DNA of 64,000 nucleotides from Phalacrocorax aristotelis (GCF_949628215.1 NC_134279.1:48100266-48164265), one strand, 5' to 3'. Shown: positions 14,601 through 27,627, counted from the first letter of the stretch. Translations and numbers: made by a program. Notes: generated from the sequence alone by a model not told the origin.

Positions 14601-17600
14601 TTACACTAAGTTGAAATTGGTGTGAAAGAGTGAAAATTAGAGCTCTTAGCTCTTCTAAGTGCTAACTGGATCTTCCACCTGCAGCAAACTGCCAGCCAAA
14701 CTACTGAAAGTCAGATGCCAAGGTCATGACTTGGGAAAGTCTCCTCTTTGCAATTCACTTCAAGGACTGACGGAGTACTTCAGATCTTGGCACAGCAAAT
14801 GCAGCACGAGTACAAGAAACAGCGATTTCTCCAACAAATTCACCAACACTGACTTGTGATTTAATTGGGGTTAAAACACAGCTTTTCTTTGTTATCTTAT
14901 TATGTCAACCTCTGGGGAATTCAATTAAGATATCTATTATACTGGTGAAAATTTAAAACTGCCTGCCAGTGCTGTCAAAGGGTCATAACATAATTACAGT
15001 TGTCTCCAGCACTCCACGTGCTCCTCACTCCAGCCAAACTCCCGATAAGGTCAATGAGAGATTTGCCAGGCTGAGAGCAAATTAGGGCTGAACACAGCCT
15101 ATTTAGTGCTTCCTCTACCCAAAGGGCGCCCTGCCATCTAGTGGCAACGACATTCCAAAAATACCGTTTCGTTTTTTCAGAAGAGAAACTTCATATGGAA
15201 ACCTTCCCGCATTGTTGGACATGTTTCAGATTTAACTAAAAAAAAGTTGCAAAACATTGTACACTGTATATTTATATTCTATAGACATATTCTATCACAT
15301 TCTAAAGACCTGTGTAGGAAGCCACTAAGAAAAAACACACAAAGCAAAAATTTAATCGCCTCTATCCACATTGCATTGAAATACTTAATATATGAGCAAC
15401 TTTTATACCTAGTTCTGTAGCGTACATTAAATATTAAGTTCCTTTTTCTAGTTAACCGCTAATGAGAGATTCATGCACCATAGCTTCAGAAAAGCAAACC
15501 ATTGGAACCTTTCTCTAGCTAATTGCTCTGCAGTTGGAGTTACAGACCACGTGGTGATAGTAACCACTTAGAAGGAAGTGGAAATGAGGAAGATAAATTA
15601 GGGGTATATAAGAATGCTGAAGTACAACCGCAATATCACAACCACCCAGCTATGTCACAAGCTGACACATCTATTCCAGAAAGGTCACTTCTGTCATTTT
15701 CCCCAGCCAGACATTCCCAGTCCCCTGCCTACGTAACAGCTTCAACTCACTATTGAGGATGTGTTGAAAACTCAGTTTTTGCAAGGCTGCATGATTGCTA
15801 CTGCTGACGTGAGAGGAGACAGGGAACATGTGATGGGAAGGGAGAAAGAGCCGAGAGCTGCCATTCAGTCATCAGGATCCTTATGCCAACTATGAAACGG
15901 TACCCTCAATTTCTGATCTACTATGCATTAGTGATAAGCAGCTCTGTTGTACCGGGTCTGGCTGGAATTGAGTTAACTTCACAGCATCCCATATGCTGCT
16001 GTGTGTTGGATTTGTGACAACACACCAGTCTTCTGGCTATTGCTGAACAGTGCTTGCACAGCGTCAATTCTTTCTCTTTTTTTTCACACTCTCCCCCTCT
16101 AGTGAGTAGGCTGGGGAGGGTGGGCACAAGAAGATGAGAATGGACAGAGCCAGGACAGCTGACCTGAACTGGCCAAAGGGATATCCCATACCATATAATA
16201 TCATGCTTAGCAATAAAAATCGGGGTTGGGGTTGTCTTCCAAGGTAGCCATTGTAGCTGTTGCTCAGAGACTGGCTGGTCATCAGTCTGCTTCTGGGAGG
16301 TGGTGAATGACTGTATTTGCATTGCTTTGTGTTTTTCCCTTCACTCTTTAAACATCTTTATCTAAACCCAAAAGTTTTCTCACTTTTGCTCTTCCTATTC
16401 TCTCCCTTGTTCTGCCTGGTGGAGAGTGAGTGAGCAGCCATGTGGGTACTCAGCTGCTGGCTAGGATCAACCCTCAACATCCATCCAATTAGCTTTTCAT
16501 AGCACATACCACAGACAGACATTTCAAAGCTAATGGTCCAACTTTAGTCTTTTGCTCCATTGATAATGCAACAATGTACTGAAATGGTACCTCCAAGACA
16601 AGGAAGTCTTTAAATATACCCAAAGGAAAAGTGAGGTGGAAAAAAGCAGTGAAGAATTATAGCTACTGGTGACAACCAAGAAAGCTGTTACTTCCTTGTG
16701 GAAAGCAGACTGTAGAAGGTGCAGCAGAGCCTGCTGTTCCCAGCCTGGAATAAACAATGCAAAAAAAGAATCTACTCCCAGAACTGAACACGGAAGAAAG
16801 CTCTCTGTGAACACCAGTTTCTAAGCTGCCTGACAGGACAGCTTCATCCCCACACACAATCTTGGAGAGGCCTGGGTTATACCTGTGGGAGCAGGAAGTG
16901 GGATCTCTTCCAACCATCACCTGTTACTTTCCAGGTCAGAGTGACTCCCCTCTATCCAGGACAACACCCAGAAATGCCCACTAGTGAAATGGGTGAAATG
17001 GCTGAAGAATCCTGGATGCTCAGCGCAAGCCATCCACAGGTATACCATGGCCAGAAAAATCAGAACCTGGGTGCAGCTGGGCTTCCATCTGAAAGGATGA
17101 GGAGGGCCTTTATGCAAAGGTATCTGTTGCTGTGAAAACACTGACAGCAGTAAAAACTCCATAACTGAAATAAATCTGACCTACAGGAAAGTGCTGAAGA
17201 GGAAGAAAATTTGTGTTGAAGCAATATAAGCTGGTGACTAATAACCACCAAGAAGCTGATGCTTCCATGCATTCAGACAGACTGAAATCAAAGCATTGAC
17301 AGGAGCTGTCGAACTCATCCCTGAACAGTGTTGAAATTTTCCGGTTAGAGATGGATGGCAGGAAATGTGTATCCAGGGAGACAACTCTTGAAGCTTCAGA
17401 GGTGTCTCTGCCTTGCTTATTTGGTAGTGGGGGTGAACTGCTCTCTGTAACTATTGAGAATGAAGTGCAAATAAAACCAACTAATCATGCAACATTCCCT
17501 GTAAAGATATAGGATATTTAGTGACCTGTACAATCATTTGAAGCTACAGGTGCCACAGTGCCCTGGACAAAAGACAACATCTCTAATGTGATTGACTGGG

Positions 17601-18007
17601 ACATGCAAGAATAATCATTCTAAGAATAATTAAAAGCTTGTCAGATTTTTAGTCTTCAGAACATCAGTATGTTGGGCACACTGAGGATGGGGAGGTGGCA
17701 GAGGATTGACCAGCTGTGGTTTGAAAATGAAAAATCAACTAGAAAATCCATTATCTCCCTGCCCTTTAAATAATCTGGTTACTTCACATAGTTTCCCTTA
17801 TACAGAAACACAACATGTGTGCCCTGAATGCACTTAGCTGCAGGCACTGTGAAAAAGGGTGTTTACGGAAACACCCCTAGGAAGTTAAAATTCTATCTCC
17901 CCACAGCTAGATGGTTCTGGATAAAGAAAATAATTCTTACCTGCACTCAACTGCTGCCTGAAACTCCTGCTGACGGATCACCTTTCTCTTAAATTTGTCA
18001 GTTTTTC
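5692..18007 (-). CDS. EF-hand protein, two consecutive internal exons (partial; EFCAB6-like?)
   Basis: Two minus-strand exons, 17941-18007 (67 bp) and 5692-5802 (111 bp), are separated by a 12.1 kb intron. The first has a strong acceptor (TTCTTCTCAG) and donor (GTAAGAATT). The second has acceptor GTTTCAG and donor GTATGC. The split codon AG|G restores arginine, and both exons stay open across the join. The 59-residue product reads as a degenerate pair of EF-hands. The first loop starts at DKFKRKVIRQQE and is followed by F. A helix with EITDEEFELLLDR comes next, and the second loop contains DEDGNVRYPQF. Both loops lack several Ca2+ ligands, so calcium binding is doubtful. Loop spacing and the TDEEFE helix recall multi-EF-hand proteins such as EFCAB6 (DJBP), but I cannot name the gene. 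The codon phase means more exons exist on both sides. That these are real coding exons is well supported; the family name is inference. Confidence 0.72.
11271..11303 (+). repeat. G-quadruplex-type G-run cluster
   Basis: Five runs of four or more G lie within 33 bases. Three GGGG runs are separated by single A, followed by GGGG and GGGGGG. This fits the classical four-run quadruplex rule on the plus strand. It lies inside the long EF-hand gene intron, so it would be in the non-template direction of any transcript from the plus strand only. Confidence 0.55.
12978..13039 (+). repeat. (AAAAC)n microsatellite, about 12 units
   Basis: This is an uninterrupted pentanucleotide tandem repeat of ACAAA/AAAAC, about 62 bp long. 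It creates long artificial open frames in both directions (Asn-Lys-Thr type on plus, Phe-Cys-Val-Leu type on minus), which are not genes. It is likely length-polymorphic between individuals. Confidence 0.95.
15126..15147 (-). promoter_or_regulatory. Strong CTCF-like binding site
   Basis: Read on the minus strand, the core is CCACTAGATGGCAG followed by GGCGCC. This matches the vertebrate CTCF core consensus (CCA, then C/T-AG, G-rich, GGC). It lies in the 12 kb intron of the EF-hand gene. Orientation is minus. Binding itself is inference. Confidence 0.6.
15945..16479 (+). mobile_element. Degraded solo LTR of an avian endogenous retrovirus
   Basis: About 535 bp, starting TGTTGTACC and ending CTCAACA. 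It shares an ordered series of blocks with the better preserved LTR at 55041-55633: CTGGCTGG near the start, GACAGCTGACC followed by AACTG, GGGATA then CCATACCATAT, CATGCTTAGCAATAAAA, and GAGAGTGAGTGAGC near the end. No target duplication is visible at the two ends. That, with many substitutions, suggests an older insertion. No internal gag or pol sequence is next to it, so it is a solo LTR or remnant. The minus-strand open frames over it are not genes. Confidence 0.75.
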
Positions 18008-21000
18008 CTGAGAAGAATGTAAAAACAACAAAACAATACTAAGAAAACACAATTCCATACACACTGAAAACAAATGAGGCCTAGGTTAGTGAAAGGATTG
18101 ACCTATTTTAACCAGAGATTCCACCACTTGGAGAAAGGGTTTGATTCCATTTCAAATATGTTGTCTACCCTATATGGTAAGTGGAAAATTGTCTCCCTTC
18201 CCCCTCCCAGCATACAGCTCCAGCCCATACTGTACAGGAATGGCATAAGACTTAATGGAGTTTACAGAAATAGTGCCTTATATAAACAACATGTGGGAGA
18301 TCTCAAACAACCAACCGAGCACAGTAGTGAATCATTTAGGACATTTCGCTGGCATTTTTCACACTAAACATTCACCTCTGAACATTTCCTCTGTGACCAG
18401 AACTCTTCCAGAATAAAGGCTACTGCACTGAGAAACACCCCAGTTGAGAGCATTAGCAAAGAATACATAGCATGAGATCCACACTCAATTTTTGCTAACA
18501 CTGCCAAACCCCAACTGCAGGGCAGACACAGCATTCTGCAAAAACAAGAGTAGGCACCATTCTGGGGTCCAGCAGCCAGCGTTTCTGGTGACCAAGAGGC
18601 AGAAGTCGGCAGTGAAGGGAGCATGCCAGACACCCACCAGTTGACAAACCAGATGCCAAGGTTTCTAAGCAACCAGGGATTCTCTTCCACAAGGGGTATT
18701 TCCACCTGACTCCTTAAACCATTTACCTGTCAGCTTCATATTGCAGGAGTGCAAGGGTGATAAAGACCGAGGATTTCTCCATTGAGCACTGCTTGTGGTT
18801 TGTCTTGTGCCTCTGTAAGGGATTAGAGAGCACACTGATGGATGGGATGAGGCTCTGCAGGGCAACTCACGGTAACAAAAAAAAAAACACCAAACCAAAA
18901 ACCTGACAACAAAACACAAAACAAAAAAAACCAACACGGGAAAAAATCAAATTCAGGAAGATCTTAGAATCCAAACACCTAGGATCTATAAATCTATAAA
19001 AGCCACCTAATGAAAGAAGGCTGGTTGACCCTTCCTGAAACGAACTTGGTGATACTGCTGCTCTCCATACAATGGAGCCCATGAATTCTTAGCAACTTTT
19101 TCACTCTGCAGGACTGGTGCAGGCAAGAAAGTGGTGTGCAATTCACCTGGCCCAATGCAGATATTCAGAGAGTCCTTACCTACACATCATCTAGCTAACT
19201 ATAATGGAGAGATACAGACATTTCTAATGGGTCTAAAGGGCCATATGGTAGCATCATACCGTGGGATCCTGTCCAAAGGCTATTACCTTTGGAAAAAGAT
19301 CCCTCTCTTCTATCACAGGTGATTTTTTCGGTGTTCTGAATTTCACAGACTTCAGCAGTTTACGCTCACAAAGGGTTCACAAATTAAACAAAATAAATGT
19401 GATTGGACAGATGCTTACTAGAATGTGGCTGAGAGTGAAATGAAATCAGACTGAACCAAGTTTGCAAACTTGGCTTCAACTGCAGTCACAGCAGATGCTG
19501 GACTGATTCTCTCATCTCCCATTTCTCTGGGAAATCTCTGAAAGTAAAACACAATCAGATTTTACCTGTTCCCACTTTTTTCAAGCCATACCTTCAAGTT
19601 CGGAGACTACCAGTAAAACTGATCTGGTTTTTATCTTCCATTAGAATTGTTTTCTGCTGCAAATGCCGATGTGGTGGAATCAAATACTAGCCAACCAAAC
19701 ACCTGGGCTATGTAGAGAGCGATATGGTCACTTCTAGTCAACCAAGTCCACCCTGGCTGAGGTGTGAATATTGCTTGTGCAAAGCAGCATCCCAGCCAGG
19801 CAATAGTATAATCTCTCTCCTCTCTCTTCTGCCTTCGGGAGCCTGGGAAATGAAGCCAAATGATCCCAAAACTGAAGAGCAAACCAAGCGGAAGGAAGGT
19901 TAAACAGGCACTTTTACTGGCTCCTTGTCTTCCCCCAGATGGGCCAAGAGTTATGGCCTGATTATTATTTACAACACAAGCACAAAAGTCCTCACCTTTA
20001 AAGCTCAGCTTGAGTTTGCAGGCCTGAATGTTAGAAAAGGGTTTCTCTAACAGAAATACAAATATTCACTCCTGAAGGCATGGGGAGCCAATGAACAGCC
20101 TCACAGCTCCACAGTTACAGCTACTTCCCAAAGTCAAATCACACTTCTAAAAATCATTAACTCACATATTTTGATAGAAGCCTTAATTTATTTTATCATT
20201 CATGAACTGCCTGTATGAACAAGTCACTGCAAACCTCTGCACACCATACAACAACTTCTTGAGTTGCTGACAGGATTAATGACTACAGTTGCTTTTTTTA
20301 TCACTGTACTACATTAGCTGGGTTTCAGGGTTATTGATCAGTTCTGCCTTTATTTGGATTTTTTAATTTTTTTTTTTTGTACTAGTCAAAAAGTGAGAAT
20401 TCTATTTCTTTGAAAGGGAGCCATTGCTTTTGTTCTCTAAGTCATGTTGATAGCTAAATCATACCCCACACAGTCAGGGCAGTATGTCCGAGGCAAAGAA
20501 ATTGAAGGCAAGGATTTTAAAATCAGTATCAAAAAGTGGAACACGAATTTCACATTTAAAGATATGGACATTAAGATGAAAATCAAGGGTTAACATCATA
20601 ACATGTTTTCTGAAGTGAAGCAGTGGTTTTCCTGAATTATATACCACACGCCTGCTTACTTCAGTAGGGCCATGAAATCAGCCCAGATGCAGCTGTTATG
20701 TTCCAGAACAGAGCCCTAAACACAGCTCTTAGAGCTGCCAGGGATATCTGCAGATGTGCAAGGGTTCAGGGCGACGCATGCTTGTAAATGCCCCTCGATG
20801 GCACTTCTGTCCAGTTCTGATGAAAATATCAGATTACTTCCGTTTTGCTTCCACATTGGCTCACAGATTAGCTATGGAAAAAAAGTCCTAGACACCTCTA
20901 TGCATCCTGTACTTAAACAAGAGTAATTTTGTATGGCTGTAGCTTTTTACACACCTTTACCTCAAGTGCTTGTAAGGAATATAATAATTCTAGATAGTAA

Positions 21001-21363
21001 GAAGAAAAATGCCAAAGTTACAAAAATCTGACTTAGTGATGGAAATTCCTTCCTCTGCATCTCCCCTGCACATTGAAACACAAACAAGCATGCCAGAAGG
21101 TATGATTTCTCGGTCACAAGATGCTTTGCACAGCCACGACAACACTACCAGTGCTAAAAACCAATACAACTATTAGCTATATTCTGTTGCTATGAACTGA
21201 ACTGCTAGTGAAGATATGGGGGCACATTTCAACTGGCTGCAGCGCTATATGAAATGAGAGGATGAAATAATTAATGTATTCACATATTGCCGCTTTCCTA
21301 GTTTTATGTTTTTAACGTTTTCCTGGATTTATCACTGCCTTTCCCGTTTTTCCAGAACTCCAA

Positions 21364-21379
21364 CAGCAGGGGGCAGCAC
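21364..21379 (+). promoter_or_regulatory. CTCF-like binding site
   Basis: The plus-strand sequence CAGCAGGGGGCAGCAC fits the CTCF core consensus closely. It is oriented opposite to the site at 15126-15147, so the two motifs point away from each other. Occupancy cannot be judged from sequence. Confidence 0.55.
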
Positions 21380-24300
21380 TATAGCCTGGTTCAGCCTGAC
21401 ACCAGCCTCTGAAAAAAACACCGCGCACTGATTTTTCTGCTGTTTATCAGAAAGGTTATTCCAGGATACTTGCACTGGGCATAGGCCCAGCAGTTAGAAG
21501 CCCTGTCTGCTTAGTAGGTATCTCCGGCTTCCCAAGTCACACCAGCTATGGAAGGCCATGGATCCTGGCTCTGTCCCAGGCTGACCTATTCAGGGGAAAA
21601 TTAATCCTGCTTCAGAAGGCCAATGCTAAAATAAACCCATGCTTGTTGCAGAGTGGAGAGGTGGCAGGGAAAAGGAGCCTATGTAAATGCGTGCTTCTCA
21701 TCCCCTGCTATAACCAACCTCCTTCCACCCCCAGTACTACTGCTCAGAGCTGAGAGCAACCTCCCCTGCTGAGCCCAGTGCCCAGTAGGAGAAAGTGCAC
21801 AGCTGTAGGGTAGTCTTTACTACCCTAGTAGAGTGGGATCTCTTCTTCCCTGGAAGTGAGGGCGTTTTAGAAGTGGAGGGAAAAGGGGAAGAGGAGAAGA
21901 CGGCTCTGCTTAAGGGTTTTTTTAATCTTGTTTTGCAGAAGTGAGGGGCAGAACAGGAGACAAATGTGTTTAATAAGCCACTGGGTACCAGGGACACTGC
22001 TGCCTCTGACAACTTTTCATTCCTTTAGCTCTTCCTGCCTGTGGATTATGACCTGCAACTTCAAAAATGCCTCACAAAAATGAAGCATGGCATTGATGGA
22101 AATGCATGAAAGCTACACAGACTATTTTCAATTACATAAAGATCTGTCTATTGTATTTGAACTGTTACTTCTGACCTGAGCCCCTTACCTAGTTCTATGT
22201 ACAGAAAATGGGTGCCAGCCTACAACACCGTAACATCTGAAAGAAAAGGCAAATAATATACAAGCAGCAGATTCATACAGCTTGTGGGTGATCCCTCTGT
22301 CACTGTGATCCTGGAAATAGCTCAGAAGGTCCAGAAAATTTATCCCAGTCTGATTATTTAAAGGCTGCTTCACGTCTAGATGATTGTTCCCACTATCTCC
22401 ATTTTCCTCACTACATATATTCAGAACATCCCCTCTCTTTTTTTCCCATTATAGCTGTATGGAAGACAAAGAATAGCTCAATTTCTTCTATTACTGCATC
22501 CTACTATAAATGAGAAGAAAATAGATGGAGCGAAAGGACAATTCTTTCTACATTATTGACCTGTAAGACACTTTACAGCATATATAAATTCATACCTACC
22601 TATAATACAACTGTACACACTATATAAATTAATTTCAAGCAATATAGCAACATTTAAGAATGTATATTAATACAGTATCTTCCTTTCTTTTTTATGACTT
22701 CTAAGAAAGTATTAAAAGGTCTCTTTTCCCATGGAATCAGAAACAGGCAGTCATTCTCTAGGAATGAATGAAATACAGATTGGGTTTTTGTCAAGCTGAA
22801 GTAACATACCATATAATCTAATTATTTCCTGACTTCTGCTTCTCTCCCCATCATTTCTTCCCTCTCATATCCTGTGTATCAGCTCAGCTGGGTAAATTCA
22901 AATGCAAAGAAATTTTTGAAACTGGGACTTGAACTGGATCTTTTCAAGAGTGAGTTCTGAAGTGGTAAAATACCCCATCAAGGGATACAACAGGTTTGAC
23001 ACTACTTGCTATTTTAAATCAGTCTCGGATGCTTTCTTCAAAGATACCTCTTGCCTGTTTTAAACATGAAGCTTTGAGTTGGACTCACAAGCCTTTGGCA
23101 GATGCTGTATCCTATATCAAACTGGTTAGACTACACAGAGTAGCACTTTCTAAATGTGGGACCCATGGAGAGAAGCAGAAGCTACGTGTACCTTTCCTTT
23201 GCTGTTTCTTTCAGCTGCCCATCAACTGGCTACACAGTCATCTTGACTGTCCACAGGTCTGCAGCTGACTGGATCAAGTCATACATGGAATAGCAGGGCC
23301 ACATACTACTGCATGTAATTCTTCAACTTGACAATGTTTTTTTTCTTGCAGTTTTAGCCTGTTACAGTGCAGAAGTGGCAACATCTGTTCTTACCTGCAT
23401 TCTTGTCAGTGATATGGACACTAAGGGCATGAAAATGAATTACTGGCACTCATCTATGCAGGCTAACATTCTAAAATAACAGACATTCTAGTTTATTACA
23501 CAAAATTTTAAATTAAGTTAGAAAAAGTTAGTGAAAAAGACCAGATCACTGCAAACAGAAAGGCTCATCAATAGCATGACACCTCCCACAGAGAGAACGA
23601 AGACTACACCTGCTAAATGTTGGACCAATTAAGCTAAATATGAGACTAACTGGGAGGCTAAATATCACAGACTAACAAATCAGAATTGATCCATCAGAAA
23701 CTATGTTCAGCCAACAAGCAAAGCAGAGAGAGGATGTTCCAGTTATTAAAACTTTTTTATGAGCCTTAGCATAACATAAGATGGAGGCCAGAGTGGCCAA
23801 ATCTCTGTCACAGTGGTCTCAAGACAAACAATGCCAAGAATAACCAAAGAAAGGTGCCCATCAGGACATGCATACCCTTGCCTTCTTTAGCTCTGTCCCA
23901 GACATCACTGGGTGTTCCTTTGTCATTCCCACCCTCAAATAATTTCTTCCCAGCCTCCAACCCTTTAGCCTTCTCTCTGTTTTGTCTAGTTTCTGTTTCT
24001 ACTGTTGTTTTTTTTCTCATTTTTGTCCTCTCCAGATTTTGTTCCCAAGGCAGAAGGAATAAATTCTGACACCTACAGACTGTCTCAACTTTTTTTCTCT
24101 CCCTTCAGAGGTACAGTTATCATCTTCAACACTGGCCTCCCAGTTGCTGAGGTTTTGGCTGTTCTGCAGACCTTTGTTGCCTTCATGCATATATACTGGA
24201 CTTGACGATTTTTGCTGAAATGAATACATTTCCTTGCTTATGCTTTAATGATTTGGATAACTCCTGATGGAAAAAAGTTGCTGTTCTTGGCAAAGTCCTG

Positions 24301-26889
24301 ATTAGCTCTGCTCTAGGTAGTTTTAGAGGAAAATGGTTCATGAAGAAAAGCAAACTGGTGTAACAAAGGATCCCAGCTGGGAAAAAAATGAAAGTTGCTA
24401 CTAGTGTGCTTATAATTTAAAAGGAATCTAGGCCCTTTATTTCACTGTCCCATTTCACCAACCTCAGCTGAGCAGTTAAATCAGAATACTGTATTTTTCT
24501 GGAGAAATGGCCCCACTCCATCTCCAATATCATCTGAAATTAGGCTGCAGACATTATAGGCATCTATTCTTAACAAATACCTGTCTATTCCTTCAGTGTG
24601 TGGGTACCCGTATACAAGGATAGGGCAAGTATATGAGCAAATATGGAAAACTGTTATATGCTCAGGCATATCTGATAAGGCTAATCTCTCTATTACAAAG
24701 CCCTTTAGCAGAGAGGCAGCTTATCTGAGGGAAAAATAAGATTTTTGCTAACATAATCAAAACACCTCAAATGAAGTAAGCTGTATCATAAAAAATAACT
24801 CATTTGCCAATACAAACTGCATCTCCATAATGGAGAGGTGCATGTATAGCTCTGTAAGCCAGAGGCATGATTTTTTCCCACAGTCTTGATCAATATAGCT
24901 ATACTTTTAAGAATGTGTGGTGTGGAGCTGGCCTTAATTTGCCATTTTCTTGCAAAGTATAAAAAGATCAATACTTCAGTTTATTATAAAAACATATCTG
25001 GCATTAAAATCAATGCTATTTGAATTGTAATAACAATGTATTTGTGAACTATTTAACCAGCATGTAGGGTGAGAAGAAATTGATGATTCAGCCACTGAGC
25101 AATATAATTTGTTCATTTCTCACTTACTTGAAAATAAGCTTGAATTTCTATTAAACTTGTTGTGGTAACAGCTGTTTCAAGTGTGTGTAACAGTGACACC
25201 TACACTTCATGCCTGAAATTGTTTCTGTAATATAAAAATATTATTACCTTGTTTTTGTAATTGCAGTGCAGGTTATCTGACTGAGCACAAAGCTGTGATT
25301 CAGTTAAACATACATTGCTGTCAGATATCATTTCCGTTTGTCCTATAGTATATGAAAATAAAATTACTGTCAGCAAGAAAACGATGAACTAGTTCACGTA
25401 AGAAAGGCTAATCTAAAGTACAATCCCAGAATGAGAAACTCTACAAAATACCTGAAGACAGGAAGAGGTAACAACTTGAGCAGGAGCTAACAATATTGAC
25501 ACTGGTATTAATAAGAAAATTATTGCATTATACTTGGAGGTGTTGTCAGGAATAGCAGATGGAAACCAAATAAATCACTTAAATTATTTCACTTAATTAA
25601 AATCTGTCAGTCTGAAACAACGGATTTTTAAAAGATAAAATATCCAGAACAGTAAAATTACACACAGAAGCAACTTAGTAAATAAAACCCAGAAGCAAAG
25701 ATTACGACTTAAAAGATTTTCTGACACTTCAACATTACTGCAACTCAAAGGATGATAAGAAAAAGAATTGAATAGAGCAAAGACTGAGTACTTTCATTAT
25801 TCCATTAAGACTGATACAAAAATAATGTTTAGAAGAGTAAGCCTGAACTAAACAGTAAAAAAACACACCTTAAAAAGCTGAGATTCCTTCATATACACTG
25901 ATTTGCACCAATGTTGTATCACTGATTCAAAAGGGTAATTACTGGTTTGCACGACCATAGGAAGAAAGAGCAGGTCCCTACAACTCTAAGAAGAGGCAGG
26001 CAGTTGAACAATATGCAAGTCACCAGAGTGAAGATGAAAGCCACTGCGCAGGGTCCTGCAGGAATGATGAGAACATGTTGCACTATGCAGGGAGAGCTAG
26101 GTGACATACTAGGCATTCTTTTAACCCAAAAGATTTTCTGAAGAAGGCCATGTTGCAAACTTTGAGTAAAAAAGCCCATCTATTTAAATATTTTCGCTTT
26201 TTAATAGCTTTGCTTTGTTTTGAAAACAAATCGGACCTATTTTCTAGCTCAGGTAACTTAGGCAGGTGCATCTGCATTCTGCATTCACACAAGCCAATGT
26301 TTCTCCAGTTTCCAAACAAACAAACATAAAAAAACCTGACAGTAAGCAGGAGAACTGGGTGAAGAACTCATTTTCCTGATCAGGTCATAAAACACAGCCA
26401 GAACGCTACTGCTGGGAAATGTTACCTGCTAGCAGCAAGAACTTTTATCATGTGTTATGGCAAATACTTAGCTTTTCTCTGATCACAGATCTGCCCAGAT
26501 GTTGTTGATACTGTTTGCAGCTGTCATACCTTCCAAGCAGTCTGGTCAATAGCATGAGAAGCACATCTTGGAATGAACTGGAACATGTAGAAAATAACCT
26601 CTGGGCACCGATTTCAAAAGCAAAAGCAAACTACTATATTTACAAAGAATAAGACAAAAAATGATAGGAAATAGAAAATTTCAAGGTAATAAGTAGGAAA
26701 GTGAAGCTATGGACATCTATCAAACATGAAGGTTAGGACCCTGGAAAGGTAGACTTTTCTTGAGAAGCAAACTTTCTTGACCTTCCCTTTGTCCTGAAGG
26801 TCATAGTTTTTTAGTAGCTATTGTAGAGCAAAATGACCTCCAGATCTCATTTCTTCATGCAAAATATGTTCCAGCTAGGATTACCAGGG

Positions 26890-26908
26890 AAAAAAAAAAA
26901 AAAAAAAA
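26890..26908 (+). repeat. A19 homopolymer
   Basis: A run of 19 A follows TTACCAGGG. There is no recognisable retroposed body directly upstream, so it is listed only as a simple repeat. Confidence 0.9.
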
Positions 26909-27627
26909 GATACAAACATCAGAGATTCTCTCAGCATGTATTTTTTTTCCTGGAAGCACAAAAACTGAAAAGCACTGAATCCAAGAAGGGATATATGCTC
27001 CACCATGTAACAATGCATGCTTGGCAATGACTGAAGAAATTATTTTCTGCAGAGATCTACATCAAAAGAAAAAGCACAATATTCATTTCAGCTGCAAAGT
27101 AGGCTTTCAGATTCTGCTTTATGCTTGTTCTGAATAAGCTTTACCAGTATTATTGGAATAAATATGATCTTGACTTTTTGTATTATTACTGTAGCTTATG
27201 TTGCCAGCTCACGATTTTGAGAAAACCTATCAACTATTAGCCCAATTCTGATACCCCTACTTAGTTCTTTTCCAGACCCCTTTCTATTGTCTTCAGCAGA
27301 TCTTGTCCAGAAATAATGATTGGGTGAGTGCATGGTTCAGTGTGGATAAATTAATTTTGTAATAACATGAAGTATTGTGTGTCACACTATGTAGTTGCGC
27401 CATAATACTTGTAACAGAATGTTACTAGGTAACTGAATTGTACAAATTTATGCCAGCTAACCTTTTCTGTTTGATTGAGAACATCACAAACCACCACAAA
27501 ACAAAATAGACAGGAAACAGAACTTATAAAGCAATGGATGCTACAGTTCAAAGTTACCCCTTCCACAGCGGTTATCTAAACACAAAACCAGATTTCAGGA
27601 TGTACATCACTCCATCTACCTACTTAC

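Larger units (their letters stand above)
5803..17940 (-). other. 12.1 kb intron of the EF-hand gene
   Basis: This is intronic on the minus strand, because the flanking exons join in phase. It contains a G-rich quadruplex-type run (11271-11303), an (AAAAC)n microsatellite (12978-13039), a CTCF-like site (15126-15147) and a degraded LTR (15945-16479). A 148-codon open frame at 8539-8985 on the plus strand has no recognisable domain and no splice or promoter context, so I treat it as chance. I see nothing else I can support. Confidence 0.5.
18008..27627. other. Non-coding stretch between exon candidates of the minus-strand gene
   Basis: This is likely intronic on the minus strand if the exon at 27628-27735 belongs to the same gene as the EF-hand exons. 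It holds a CTCF-like site (21364-21379), an A-rich tract (18879-18935), a T-run (20370-20380), and an A19 homopolymer (26890-26908). Three short splice-bounded open pieces are discussed under findings: 19996-20023, around 23397 and around 26531-26578. I see no recognisable repeat family or gene otherwise. Confidence 0.4.

Noticed and set aside
15921-16322. 133-codon minus-strand open frame
   Set aside because: It lies across the degraded LTR in antisense; not a retroviral gene.
19566-19640. Minus-strand donor (AACAG|GTAAAATC) in phase with the 17941-18007 exon, reading LKKVGTG
   Set aside because: An in-frame TGA precedes it with no good acceptor between, so no exon can be built.
22190-22237. 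48-bp minus-strand piece with a strong acceptor and GTAAGG donor
   Set aside because: Its only open frame does not fit the phase of any neighbouring exon; perhaps non-coding or chance.
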